Below are positions 36,281-46,332 of a DNA stretch of 64,000 bases, piece after piece. The first letter of the stretch is position 1, and each line of letters begins with the position of its first letter. Made by a program: the position numbers and the translations under genes. Source of the stretch: an uncultured Bacilli bacterium (GTDB lineage: Bacteria; Bacillota_I; Bacilli_A; RF39; UBA660); contig CAKORX010000002.1 of the NCBI GenBank assembly GCA_934101645.1, positions 150,264 through 214,263 on the forward strand. Reading direction: 5' to 3'. The notes under the pieces are model-generated. The model was not told the DNA's origin. It worked only from the letters and a program-made list of their open reading frames with translations, and ran no database searches.

Positions 36281-36316
36281 ATTGATTTTATTATGAAAGT
36301 TTGATATCGTTAAACA

Positions 36317-36336
36317 TGTAAGGTAAGTGCCTTACA
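36317..36336 (+). promoter_or_regulatory. Inverted repeat upstream of the HU gene
   Basis: TGTAAGG (36317-36323), six bases, CCTTACA (36330-36336), perfect 7-bp arms, 23 bases before ATG 36360. It is not followed by Ts. It may be an operator or a 5' mRNA hairpin near the Shine-Dalgarno AGGAGG. Confidence 0.5.
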
Positions 36337-36359
36337 AATATTAATAGGAGGTAAACAAA

Positions 36360-36632
36360 ATGTCTAAGACTGAATTAGTAGAATTTATTGCTAATAAAGC
36401 TGGCTTAACAAAAGCTGACGCTACTCGTGCATTAGATGCATGTCTTGAAGGAATTGTTTCAGGACTTAAAAAAGATGGAAAAGTTGCTTTAGTTGGTTTT
36501 GGTACATTCTCTGCTAAAAAAAGAGCAGCTAGAGAAGGAATTAACCCATTAACTAAAGAACCACTTAAAATTCCTGCAAAAACAGTTGCATCATTTAAAG
36601 CTGGTAGCAAATTAAAAGACGCTTTAAATTAG
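36360..36632 (+). CDS. hup: HU family DNA-binding protein
   Basis: 90 aa after AGGAGG. MSKTELVEFIANKAGLTKAD, GKVALVGFGTFSAKKRAARE and NPLTKEPLKIPAKTVASFKAG are the dimerisation helices and DNA-binding arms of HU. It bends and compacts the nucleoid. Standard length. Located after spoIVA as in bacilli, with its own terminator. Confidence 0.97.
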   Translation: MSKTELVEFIANKAGLTKADATRALDACLEGIVSGLKKDGKVALVGFGTFSAKKRAAREGINPLTKEPLKIPAKTVASFKAGSKLKDALN

Positions 36633-36638
36633 TAATTT

Positions 36639-36662
36639 GACTAGTTAATCTAGTCTTTTTTT
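36639..36662 (+). terminator. HU gene terminator
   Basis: GACTAG (36639-36644), loop TTAAT, CTAGTC (36650-36655), T7. Confidence 0.85.
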
Positions 36663-36688
36663 CTGCCTTAAAAAGTGCTTATTTATTC

Positions 36689-36717
36689 TTGTTTTTAAGT
36701 TAATATTTTGATACAAT
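36689..36717 (+). promoter_or_regulatory. Candidate promoter of the F1-like ATPase operon
   Basis: TTGTTT (36689-36694), 17 bp, TACAAT (36712-36717) with an extended TG (TGATACAAT). A second TATAAT lies at 36725-36730 with no good -35. Either would start the eleven-gene transcript. Confidence 0.5.
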
Positions 36718-36748
36718 AATTATGTATAATAAAGAAGGGTAAGAGAAT

Positions 36749-39700
36749 ATGAAAAATAAATCACTAGTAACTTTAATTTTAGTAAGCATTGTAACTTTTG
36801 CAGCTTTAGTTTTTTCTTTATATAAATTCGTTTTAAAAGAGAAAACTATTTTTTATACTGACGGATATATAAGTATTACAGATAAAGATGTGCCATCAAA
36901 AGCATACTTTGTAAAAGGAACGGAATATAAAAATGGTTATAGTGATGATATTATATTTACGGATAAAGACAATGAAAAAATTGTAGCTAGTAAATATTCA
37001 TTTGCTTTTTACAATGATAAAGCTATTAACTTTATGACAGATGGTGTGCTTATGCCACTTGATGATTTAAATGAAAAATATTTATCTTACTATAATATTA
37101 AACGTAATTATATAATTGAATATAAAGATAATAAGTATTTAATCAGTTCAAAGGATAAGGATATTAGTTTTGATAACTTTATTGGTAGAATTAGTGATAC
37201 AAAATATATAGTTGCTGGTAAAAATTTAAAATTAAAACTTTCTAGTTCGGATAAATTTATTGAAAATTATTATTTTGAACTTGAGTTTGTTGATGGTTCT
37301 CTTATAAAAATTAATAACAATGATTTAAGTATTGAAACTATATCATCAGAATGTTATATCTTAGCAGGAGATGATGTTAAAATTGATTTAAGCAAAAAAG
37401 AAATATTGTATAAAAATGAAACAAAAGCTAAACTTGAGGAAATAGTTATTAATAGTAATCAAAATATTAATATTTCATATGAAGATAACAAAAATGGTGA
37501 TGGAAAGGATGATGAAAGTAACAATAATACTACAACAAAACCTGATAAAAATCCTATAAAAATCGAGGATAGATATGAAGTTGAAACTGTTGTAGATTAT
37601 AAAAAAGCTCCTTATGTTGAACTTATAACAAGCACTGTTAATAGTCATAAAATTGCTCTTAACTTTAATGTTATCGATGAAAATAATCTTATTACTTCAA
37701 GTGTTAAAGTAAAACTTTTAAATGTTAAAACTAATGAAGTTATTGATTTGAAAGAGTATAGCAATTATATTAAAACTAATGAATATTCATTTGACAATTT
37801 AGCAAGTAATACAAAATATATAATCACAATCTATGCTTCTTACAAGGGAAATAGTGGAGTAGTAAGCGATTATGTAATGTTTCAAAGAGTATTTAATACA
37901 AGTATGATTGGTTCATCTTTAGAACTTGATTATAGATCAAATAATGAACTCTCATATAACATTAATATTGATAAAAATGCTACGTTTACTTCTGCTACTT
38001 TAAAATTATATGATGAAAATGGTAATTTGGTAGAAAGTTTTACATTTAAAAATGAAGGAAAAAATATTAATCATGTATTTAAAAATTTAAAGAGTAATTC
38101 TAAGTATACCGCTAAAATTGAAAATGTGTCTTATGGAGCAGTTTCTTACCCTGATGGCTCTGCAAGCACTGTTAGTACATCAACACTTAAATATAATCCT
38201 TTTAAAGATTCAACTATATTACCTTCATCTGAAGTTACAGTTAGTAAAAAAGATTATGCAATGAAATTTAATTTACAAAATGTAAGTGATCCAAATAAAG
38301 CAATTAAAAAAGTTGTTTACAATATTTATGATAGTGAGACTGGATTATTAGTAAAAACTATTACAAAAGATAGTTTAGGAGAAACAGAGGTTAAATTTGA
38401 AGAACCTTTAGATAAAAATAAAACTTATTATTATAATGCTCTTATAGCTCTTGATGATAATGAAAAAACTTTAGAATATCAAACTGAAAATAGTGTAGAG
38501 TTTAGTATGGGAAGAAAAATTAGCCCATCAATTAGTGCTAAAAATTTAGTTGTTACTGCTACAACAGTAAATGGTACTTTAGTTATTTATGATCCTGATA
38601 ATACAATCGATATAAACAAGAGGGTATATGTTGAATATAAAAGCGAAACAACTGGTGAAACAACTATTGTAGATCTTGAATATACAGCATGCGGTGAAGA
38701 AGAAAGTCTTACTACTAAATGTGCTCATGTTAATATAGATAAGTTGACAAGTTCTACTAATTATACAATTGATTTATATGGCTTTGTAGATTTAAATGAT
38801 GAAACTAAACCGGCAGACAATATGTTTATTGATAGAATTCAAATATATACTTCTATTGCAAATAAAATCAATACAAATATGAAATCTGAGGTTCTAACTG
38901 ACGAAGAAGCATTTAATGATATATTTAGACTAAACATTAATTTCAGTTTACCAGAAACTACACCAGAACGTATTAAAGAAAATCTTACAAGTTTTGATAT
39001 AGAGCTTTGTGAAGGAACTAAATCAGATAATACTATAATAACAACATTACATGTTACAGATAACATTATAGCTGATTATTTTGACGGTACTAAGACCCTT
39101 ACTTTAGCAGATTTTGGATACACTTTAGATAAATTAATGGAAAGACATCCGGATGGTTTAATTTCTAAAAACTATGTAATATATATTAAAAATGGTGTAA
39201 GTGGCACTGATTATATTGAATTTGATCCAATGTCACTTGCATTTGAAATCAATGACTCACTTCTTGGACTTACTTCTGGAGAAGCTACAATTAATGTTAC
39301 GATTATTCCAAATGAAAAAGCCAAAAATGTTGACTCTAATTTAAAACCTGATACAGCGGTGGGCTTAAAACTTGAACCATCTTTAGTAGAAAGTGCTAGC
39401 ACTAGTTATATTCGTAAATATATCAAAAAGATAAATTATGTAATATATGATGTAACTTTTGGCAATAAAGATTCTGTAGCAAATCCATTAAGAATAACAG
39501 AAGATATTGATTTAATTGAAAATAGTACTCTTCCATCAAAAGAAATATATTTTAAAGACTATGAATACTTACAAAGAGGGCATGTATATATAGTAACTTA
39601 CACATTGTCTTTACAATTTACCGACAATGGTGAATATTTAGAATATCCTTTTTCTGAAAGTAGTTCAAAAATTGCAAAACCTGTTGAAAGCAATCGAATT

Positions 39701-42667
39701 GCTATAGAAAAAGAAGTTCCAACTGTGTATTTATTTCCTTGGACAAGTGATGATGGAAGTATTACATATAAGTATGAAATAATTGATAAAGATAAAGCCC
39801 TTGCTATGATAAATGATAGTTTTGATACACTATTATATTATGATATAAATGATACAGGAAACGTTATATCTAGTGAAAATGTTTCATGCGAAAAAGGTAA
39901 TTTTAAAAAATCTAAATTTACATGTAATAAATTATCACTAAATAAGGATGATATTTATAATATTTATTTAAATGTAAAATTAATTGAATCTGATGAAAAT
40001 AGTTATGCAAAAATTGCTACTAAAACTTTTGAGGGAATAACTGATTTATCTACTGTTAATTATGAAATTTTAAAAGAAAATAATTTGTTAAAATATAATA
40101 ATTTATTAGTGCTTAAATTAAATGGCGATAAGCAAAAACTTAATAGAATTAGTTCATATACCTTAACTCTTTCATCTGGAAATAAGTCATTTAAAATTGA
40201 AAATATTAATTATAAAGATGGATTTATTGAAATGATTGGTGGTAATGTTATTACTTATAACGATGGTGCAAATACAAAGACTTGGTCTTTCAATAATACA
40301 ACTGATAATAATTTAACTCATGCAGCTTATATTGCAGACTGTGAGGGTGAAAATTTATGTTTATATTTAGATTATTCAAAACTTTATAATTCTGAAAATT
40401 TTGGTTCTTATTTTGAAACTCTTAGAAATAATGAGATTAATGTAACTCTTGAAGGATTATACGATTCTGGGAAAATTGGTCTAATGGGTAATACGAATAA
40501 ATATTATGCAGTAAAAACTTTTGATGGCGATAGTAAATATTTAATTTTATTTAATAAACTTTCAAAAAGTGATAGTGCACTTGGAACATATTATCCATTC
40601 TTAGGAGATTCAAATAGTGGTTACAAAGGATATTTTGTAGATGACGATGAAACTAACAATCAAGCATTTTATGAAAATAACTATTTAACTGGTTATATTT
40701 ACTTAAAAAATGCAGCTTCTAAAGAATATAAGGATGGTAGAAATACATTAAATGTTATAGGAAACTTGTATGGTTATAAGATTAATGAGTATGGTGCTAT
40801 AGTGGATAACACATCAATTGTTACATCTGAACTTAATACTAATAATATTTATACTGATGATAATAAATTTACTTATGCAAACGTTATTCCATCAATAAGC
40901 ATGCTTGCCCTTAATCCAACAATTAATGGTGCTAAGCTTTATATGTCACTTTCAGGCTTAAAAGAAAGTGATATTACTAAAGAAGGTGGCGTTAGTTATT
41001 TATATTTAGAAGTTGGTAATAATAATAATAGTAAAGTAATTAAAATTAATAAAGATGAATTAACTAGTCAAAGTGGAGTAGTTAATGGTGGCAAATATAA
41101 AATTAATATTCCAAGTGATGGTAATTATTACGTAAGCATTACTAAAGTAAGTGTTGACAATGCAAGTGTTGATGATTATAGTTATGATTATTTAACTAGT
41201 GAAATTAATTTTAATACTAATGATTATGATGGTAAAAATGTTACAGTATCTTATAGAATTGTTATATATGGATTAAATGTTGGCAGTGAGTACTCTTTGA
41301 AAGCATATATGAATGTTAATGGTAAAAAAGTGTATCTTTCAGACGCTACAAGTCAAAATTATGAGGAATATTTAGAAAAATTTACTACATTAAAATCTAA
41401 CGAAGTTGGCATTGTAAATCCTAGTTTTTCTGTTAAGTCAGTAGAAGATTATTCAAAAAGAAATTTATTACTAGATTATAAGGTAAGTGAATTAATTGGT
41501 ATAAAAAATATCTCTTATAGTATTTGTTCAAATGGCGAATGCCAAGAAAAAATTGATAATTGTGATGGCACTTATTACGATGTTTTAGGTTCATCAGTAT
41601 GCGTTAAAGATAAAAACTATAATATAACCTCATCTTACGATATTACTGGCGATGACTTTGTATTTAATAAAAAATATAATGTAGTAATTAATGCAGTAGT
41701 TGATACATTTGATGGAGAAAGAACGTATCAAATATATGCTGATGACTTATTAGTTGGTGCTTTAGAGGAACCAAAACTTGAAGTTATAAAATCAAGCCAT
41801 TATAATTTAGAAGATGGATTTAATCTAAATTTCAAAGTTTTATTTAATGACCCTGATAAAGTTATTGTAAATGGTGAATATATTGCTTATTTGGCAAGAT
41901 TATCATCAGATATGAAAAGTTATGAACCAGTGGCTGGAACAAAACAAACTCATAATATTTATAGTGCAGATGATCCAAGTATTAATAAGATTAAATATAA
42001 TAATTTAACTGGTAATACTGAGTATTACTTCATTGTAGAATATGTTACTTATGTTAATAATGAGGGCTCAACAGCACGAAATGAAAAATTTGAAAGATTC
42101 TTAGTATATACACTTAATGATTATCATATCAGTATAGGTAAAGTTCAATATATTGCTGAAAACTATATTGATGAAGCAAAAAATATTTTAGGAAAAACTA
42201 CTTTAAGATTTGGTTATGCTGCAAATATTATGAAAGATGTAATTAATGGAGAAAAACCTGATGATTATATCGAGCAAGAAGCTTATGTTGCAGGTATTGC
42301 TTATACAATTGTTCCAGAAAATGGTGGAAACTATTTAATATCTGGTACTAAATTCTTTGTAGATGAATCTGAAAATGAAGAAGATAAAATCACTTATAGA
42401 ACTGGTTCTTCGAGCGATTCAGAGGTAGGCGATAGTTACTATCAAATGATTCTTCGCCATAGTCCATATTTATACAATGATGATTTATCAATTAAAAATG
42501 CAGGATATACAATTACATTTATGTTCTATTTAGGCGGACCAATTTCTGATAACTTAGATACAAAAGAAAAATGTGAAGCAAATATTTCAAACCATTGGGA
42601 TGAAGAAAATAGTAAATGTTATGTCCTTGGTGGTAAACAATTTACAAGAACAGGAGTGACTTCATGA
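36749..42667 (+). CDS. Giant membrane-anchored surface protein of the F1-like operon
   Basis: 1972 aa after AGAAGGG. A single hydrophobic helix (about 6-27) after a short basic N-terminus predicts an anchor with nearly 1940 residues outside the cell. Residues 30-240 form a beta-rich domain also hinted at in the 448-aa and 240-aa proteins of the same operon. From about 285 onward come repeated fibronectin-III-like units, seen by recurring phrases such as LASNTKYIITIYASY, LKSNSKYTAKIENVS and LTSSTNYTIDLYGF. Few cysteines, no LPXTG sorting signal, no protease motif that I can see. Probably an adhesin or force-bearing stalk. It is the first gene of the operon and overlaps the next by ATGA. Confidence 0.75.
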   Translation: MKNKSLVTLILVSIVTFAALVFSLYKFVLKEKTIFYTDGYISITDKDVPSKAYFVKGTEYKNGYSDDIIFTDKDNEKIVASKYSFAFYNDKAINFMTDGVLMPLDDLNEKYLSYYNIKRNYIIEYKDNKYLISSKDKDISFDNFIGRISDTKYIVAGKNLKLKLSSSDKFIENYYFELEFVDGSLIKINNNDLSIETISSECYILAGDDVKIDLSKKEILYKNETKAKLEEIVINSNQNINISYEDNKNGDGKDDESNNNTTTKPDKNPIKIEDRYEVETVVDYKKAPYVELITSTVNSHKIALNFNVIDENNLITSSVKVKLLNVKTNEVIDLKEYSNYIKTNEYSFDNLASNTKYIITIYASYKGNSGVVSDYVMFQRVFNTSMIGSSLELDYRSNNELSYNINIDKNATFTSATLKLYDENGNLVESFTFKNEGKNINHVFKNLKSNSKYTAKIENVSYGAVSYPDGSASTVSTSTLKYNPFKDSTILPSSEVTVSKKDYAMKFNLQNVSDPNKAIKKVVYNIYDSETGLLVKTITKDSLGETEVKFEEPLDKNKTYYYNALIALDDNEKTLEYQTENSVEFSMGRKISPSISAKNLVVTATTVNGTLVIYDPDNTIDINKRVYVEYKSETTGETTIVDLEYTACGEEESLTTKCAHVNIDKLTSSTNYTIDLYGFVDLNDETKPADNMFIDRIQIYTSIANKINTNMKSEVLTDEEAFNDIFRLNINFSLPETTPERIKENLTSFDIELCEGTKSDNTIITTLHVTDNIIADYFDGTKTLTLADFGYTLDKLMERHPDGLISKNYVIYIKNGVSGTDYIEFDPMSLAFEINDSLLGLTSGEATINVTIIPNEKAKNVDSNLKPDTAVGLKLEPSLVESASTSYIRKYIKKINYVIYDVTFGNKDSVANPLRITEDIDLIENSTLPSKEIYFKDYEYLQRGHVYIVTYTLSLQFTDNGEYLEYPFSESSSKIAKPVESNRIAIEKEVPTVYLFPWTSDDGSITYKYEIIDKDKALAMINDSFDTLLYYDINDTGNVISSENVSCEKGNFKKSKFTCNKLSLNKDDIYNIYLNVKLIESDENSYAKIATKTFEGITDLSTVNYEILKENNLLKYNNLLVLKLNGDKQKLNRISSYTLTLSSGNKSFKIENINYKDGFIEMIGGNVITYNDGANTKTWSFNNTTDNNLTHAAYIADCEGENLCLYLDYSKLYNSENFGSYFETLRNNEINVTLEGLYDSGKIGLMGNTNKYYAVKTFDGDSKYLILFNKLSKSDSALGTYYPFLGDSNSGYKGYFVDDDETNNQAFYENNYLTGYIYLKNAASKEYKDGRNTLNVIGNLYGYKINEYGAIVDNTSIVTSELNTNNIYTDDNKFTYANVIPSISMLALNPTINGAKLYMSLSGLKESDITKEGGVSYLYLEVGNNNNSKVIKINKDELTSQSGVVNGGKYKINIPSDGNYYVSITKVSVDNASVDDYSYDYLTSEINFNTNDYDGKNVTVSYRIVIYGLNVGSEYSLKAYMNVNGKKVYLSDATSQNYEEYLEKFTTLKSNEVGIVNPSFSVKSVEDYSKRNLLLDYKVSELIGIKNISYSICSNGECQEKIDNCDGTYYDVLGSSVCVKDKNYNITSSYDITGDDFVFNKKYNVVINAVVDTFDGERTYQIYADDLLVGALEEPKLEVIKSSHYNLEDGFNLNFKVLFNDPDKVIVNGEYIAYLARLSSDMKSYEPVAGTKQTHNIYSADDPSINKIKYNNLTGNTEYYFIVEYVTYVNNEGSTARNEKFERFLVYTLNDYHISIGKVQYIAENYIDEAKNILGKTTLRFGYAANIMKDVINGEKPDDYIEQEAYVAGIAYTIVPENGGNYLISGTKFFVDESENEEDKITYRTGSSSDSEVGDSYYQMILRHSPYLYNDDLSIKNAGYTITFMFYLGGPISDNLDTKEKCEANISNHWDEENSKCYVLGGKQFTRTGVTS

Positions 42668-44010
42668 GAAAACTAAATAGTAAAAATAAACTTTATATTG
42701 TTTTACTTTCTCTATTTACAGTTATATGTTTGGGAGCAATTACGGTATTTATTATAGTTAAGATTAAAGATTATAACATTAAATATAATATTTCTTCTGT
42801 AAGTTACGTCTTTAATAGTGATAATGAACTTGTCACTATTAAAGATAGTGCTTATGTAAAAAAGGATTTTTTAGGAACTTATTATTTAAATGATAATGAT
42901 AAAAATATTAATCTTGGTAAAAATGCTGTTATATATAATTCATCTTCGAATGAACTTAAATTATTAGGTACATTTTATGAGATAAAAGAAAATGGAGAAA
43001 CTAAAAAATATTCTGGTGAAACAAATATTAGTGCTTCTTTAAATAAAATATTTAAATTAGGTGACCGCAAATATTTAGTCACTGGAAAAGTTATTAAAAG
43101 TGAGGATAACTTATTAACTACAGAAAATTATTTACTTATAGATCTTGATAAAGTTGGTAATTCTTATGTATATAATAATGTAATTAATTATAAATCCTTC
43201 GGTATATTAAATTTAATAGGTGATAATTTCAAATTCAGAACAAATGAAGAAAAATTATCATATAATGATGAAGAAATTGATCTTGCTAAGATAAATGGTA
43301 GTACAAATGAATTTTTTAAGAAAAATAACAATACTACAAATAACGTAACAAATAATACTACTAATGGAAATGATAATATTTATGAAGACGATGATCAAAC
43401 ATTTATAAATAATATTCATCAAACCATAAAAGAAAATAAATACGTATCACATAAAACGACAATTTTTGATGCGAAAACTAGTGCAACTACTGTAGATTTA
43501 ACTTATATGGTCTATGACCCATTAACAGAATTTACAAAAGTTTACACAGAAGTATATAATGGAGAAAACATAATAGGAACATATGAGTTACCTAGTGGCG
43601 AAACAAGTTATCAAATAAAAGGGCTTAATCCTTCAACTTCATATAGACTTGATTTCTTTTATGAATATAAAACTACTGAAGGCAATTTAGTAAATAAAAA
43701 ATTTGATATGATTAATATTAGAACTGACAATGTAAAAGGTCAAATAAGTCTTGAAAAAGTATCTAAAAATAGTGTATCATATATATTGAGGATAGATAAT
43801 AAATTAGACAGTGCAAAAGCAAGTCTTTATATTGATGATGTACTTGTAGCCACTGATGATGGCCTTGATTTAGAGCAGGCTGCTTTAGGCGGATATACGG
43901 GAACATTTAATTTTACAGCTTCTGGAAGCATGGCTAAAGTAGTTATCGAAAATGGGGTTTTAAATAATGAAAATGTTGGGGTAATAGCCACATATAAATA
44001 TAAAATTTAG
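42664..44010 (+). CDS. Second membrane-anchored surface protein of the F1-like operon
   Basis: 448 aa. N-terminal anchor helix (about 9-32), then a beta-rich domain of about 190 residues, an Asn/Thr-rich linker (NNNTTNNVTNNTTNG, about 222-237) and at least one fibronectin-III-like domain (LNPSTSYRLDFFYEY). The architecture is a short version of the 1972-aa protein, so the two are probably paralogous partners. Immediately upstream of the c-like proteolipid gene. Ligand unknown. Confidence 0.7.
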   Translation: MRKLNSKNKLYIVLLSLFTVICLGAITVFIIVKIKDYNIKYNISSVSYVFNSDNELVTIKDSAYVKKDFLGTYYLNDNDKNINLGKNAVIYNSSSNELKLLGTFYEIKENGETKKYSGETNISASLNKIFKLGDRKYLVTGKVIKSEDNLLTTENYLLIDLDKVGNSYVYNNVINYKSFGILNLIGDNFKFRTNEEKLSYNDEEIDLAKINGSTNEFFKKNNNTTNNVTNNTTNGNDNIYEDDDQTFINNIHQTIKENKYVSHKTTIFDAKTSATTVDLTYMVYDPLTEFTKVYTEVYNGENIIGTYELPSGETSYQIKGLNPSTSYRLDFFYEYKTTEGNLVNKKFDMINIRTDNVKGQISLEKVSKNSVSYILRIDNKLDSAKASLYIDDVLVATDDGLDLEQAALGGYTGTFNFTASGSMAKVVIENGVLNNENVGVIATYKYKI

Positions 44011-44023
44011 GAGGAGTGATTTT

Positions 44024-44269
44024 ATGGAAAGTGTTTTGTATGCAACAATGTTAGCCGTTGGTATTATTCTTGGACTTACATTCTTAGGTTTATCAATCGG
44101 TTTAGGAATTATGGGAGGAAAGATTGCTGAGTCTATTGGTAGAAATCCAGAAACTAAAAATGATGTAATTCATTCAATTATGACTATTTTAGTTGTCTTA
44201 GCAGTATTTTTATTATTCTTATTTACCTTTATTTATATTCTTTTATATTTAAACCCATTTGTTAGCTAA
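44024..44269 (+). CDS. ATP synthase subunit c-like proteolipid lacking the ion-binding carboxylate
   Basis: 81 aa after GGAGGAG. The hairpin of F-type c subunits is clear: helix 1 with a small-residue GLSIGLGIMGGK run, the polar loop ESIGRNPETK (family RQP/RNP loop that touches gamma and epsilon), then helix 2. In E. coli c the essential Asp61 lies 20 residues after the loop Arg41; here R40 plus 20 gives A60, followed by V61, and helix 2 (about 52-76) contains no Asp or Glu. Such a ring could bind the F1 stalk but should not carry H+ or Na+. It starts the F0-like part of the operon. Confidence 0.85.
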   Translation: MESVLYATMLAVGIILGLTFLGLSIGLGIMGGKIAESIGRNPETKNDVIHSIMTILVVLAVFLLFLFTFIYILLYLNPFVS

Positions 44270-45006
44270 TGGAAATAATAGTATTAATTATCATAATAGG
44301 TATTTTATCTATTATAATGTTCTTTTCACTTAAAAAATTAATTGAAAGCATTAATAAAGATAGTCAAAGTTACTATTTTAAGACTATGCAGAAAATGGAT
44401 AGTTTAATTGATGAAAAGAATAAGAAAAATAATGAAACTGAAAAAGTAGTTAATAACAAAGAGGATAAAAAGAAGGTAAATGAAGTAGAGTCTTTAGATA
44501 AAAATTTACTTGATATTTATAATAATACTGATTATGAAAATGAGAATGCATTAAAAGTAGCAAGTAAAGTTGATGAAATTTTTTCTATAGATGATGAAAA
44601 AATAATAAGTGATTTTTTAAAGAAAATTAAGACTAATGAAAATAACAAAATATATCAAAGTATTTTGGATAGATTTAGTCCAAATCTTATTTATAAATTA
44701 AAAATGCTTAATAAAGATAGTCAGATTAACGAAATAAGCAAAATGCTTTCTGATGAGGAATATAAAGTTTTTTATGATTATATTAAAAATAATAAATTTA
44801 GATTAAATAAGTTTATTATGGATTTAAATTTAATTATTGAAAAAACAAATCCTACAGTAGAGGTTATTACTGGCAATAAAAATAAAAATTATAATTATTT
44901 AAGTCCTTATGTAAAAACAACTTATAGTGATGATATATATAAAGGATTTATAATTAAATATCAAGATCAAATTTATGATTACAGCATAAATGAAAGGGAT
45001 GTGTGA
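44269..45006 (+). CDS. ATP synthase b-delta-like fusion (peripheral stalk)
   Basis: 245 aa, start overlapping the c-like stop (TAATG). One N-terminal membrane helix (about 2-21) is followed by a charged Lys/Glu-rich coiled stretch like subunit b. A helical domain follows, and the C-terminus (PTVEVITGNKN.., then IYKGFIIKYQDQIYDYSINE) resembles the conserved end of subunit delta (GGFVIRIGDKVYDGSIRG-like). Separate b and delta genes are absent, so this looks like both in one chain. It would tie the F1 head to the membrane. Divergent, so homology is proposed from motif and gene position. Confidence 0.7.
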   Translation: MEIIVLIIIIGILSIIMFFSLKKLIESINKDSQSYYFKTMQKMDSLIDEKNKKNNETEKVVNNKEDKKKVNEVESLDKNLLDIYNNTDYENENALKVASKVDEIFSIDDEKIISDFLKKIKTNENNKIYQSILDRFSPNLIYKLKMLNKDSQINEISKMLSDEEYKVFYDYIKNNKFRLNKFIMDLNLIIEKTNPTVEVITGNKNKNYNYLSPYVKTTYSDDIYKGFIIKYQDQIYDYSINERDV

Positions 45007-45009
45007 TTC

Positions 45010-46332
45010 GTGAGCGTTATGTGGGATGAAATAGCAAAAAATGTAATGAAAAATATTAATGATGATGAAAATGTATTTAGTACAGGAAAAGTCGTTAATA
45101 TCTCTGGCAGTATGATTGAAGTTGCTGGCCTTAAAGATGTTGCATTTTATGAAAACGTAAGTATTTTAAACAAAGCTAAGGGATATGTTTCTGCGATATA
45201 TGAAAGTACAGTAAATATATCTTTAGTTGAGCAATCTGAACCAATTGTTATCGGAGATAAAGTATATACATTAAATAAAAACTTTAAAGCATCCTTTTCT
45301 ATGGACTGTTTAGGAAAAGTAATTGATGTATTTGGTAATGACTTAATAACTGGAAAAAAGTTTGATACATTACTTGAATTTGATGTTGAGACTAAACCTA
45401 TTGAACTTATTGAAAGAAGTGATGTTAATAGGGAATTTCTAACAGGCATTGCTGGTATAGATTTATTTTATCCAATAGGTAAAGGTCAAAGACAACTTAT
45501 TATTGGTGATAAAAAAACTGGTAAAACTCAAATTTGTCTTGACATGATTGCTAATCAAAAAAATAGCCGCATGTTGTGTATTTATGTTGCTATCGGCAAA
45601 ACTAAAAAAGAAGTAAAAGAAATTTACTATGAACTTACAAAAATTGGTGCTATGAGCTACACAGTTATAGTTGCATCATTCTTTGATGATTTACCTGCGA
45701 AATGCTTTGTTACACCATATGCTGCCACAAGTCTTGCTAAATTTTTTATGTATCAAGGCTTAGATGTTTTAGTAATTTTTGACGATTTAAAGAAACATGC
45801 AGATATTTATAGACATATGTCTCTTGCTGCAAGAAAAGTTCCAGGAAGAGATGCTTATCCCTCTGATATATTCTATACACATGCAAGATTACTTGAAAAT
45901 GGTTGTCAACATGTAGGCGGTGGTTCTATAACAATGATTCCTGTTGTAGAAACAAGAAGTGGTGATATAACAGACTATATTTCTACAAATATTATTTCAA
46001 TATGTGATGGACAACTTGTTTTATCACTTAAGAAATTTAATAAAGGTGAAAGACCAGCGATTGATTATGGACTATCAGTTTCAAGACTTGGTGGTGCTGT
46101 TCAATCTAGAGAAATGAAAAAAGTTGGTATTAAGATTAAACAAGATCTATTATCTTATTTGGAAATAAGAGATATTTACGAACTTGTAAACCTTGATGAT
46201 CTTGGAGAAAATATGAAAAACAGAATGGTTGAAGGACAAAAGATTTTGTCAAAACTTAATCAATATAAATATTCACCATTAACTAAAGAACAAATGACTT
46301 CGCTATTTGACGATATTAAGGAGGTAAAATAA
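45010..46332 (+). CDS. F1-like ATPase subunit alpha
   Basis: 440 aa, somewhat shorter than the usual 500. GTG 45010 follows AAAGGG. The P-loop GDKKTGKT is at 166-173, and GRDAYPSDIFYTHARLLE, GGGSITMIPVVETRSGDITDYI and SVSRLGGAVQS are F-type alpha signatures; the Arg in VSRLGG is the arginine finger that reaches the beta active site. So it should assemble with beta into a working hexamer. The alpha N-terminal helix that binds delta is short. It overlaps beta by TAATG. Confidence 0.92.
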   Translation: MSVMWDEIAKNVMKNINDDENVFSTGKVVNISGSMIEVAGLKDVAFYENVSILNKAKGYVSAIYESTVNISLVEQSEPIVIGDKVYTLNKNFKASFSMDCLGKVIDVFGNDLITGKKFDTLLEFDVETKPIELIERSDVNREFLTGIAGIDLFYPIGKGQRQLIIGDKKTGKTQICLDMIANQKNSRMLCIYVAIGKTKKEVKEIYYELTKIGAMSYTVIVASFFDDLPAKCFVTPYAATSLAKFFMYQGLDVLVIFDDLKKHADIYRHMSLAARKVPGRDAYPSDIFYTHARLLENGCQHVGGGSITMIPVVETRSGDITDYISTNIISICDGQLVLSLKKFNKGERPAIDYGLSVSRLGGAVQSREMKKVGIKIKQDLLSYLEIRDIYELVNLDDLGENMKNRMVEGQKILSKLNQYKYSPLTKEQMTSLFDDIKEVK

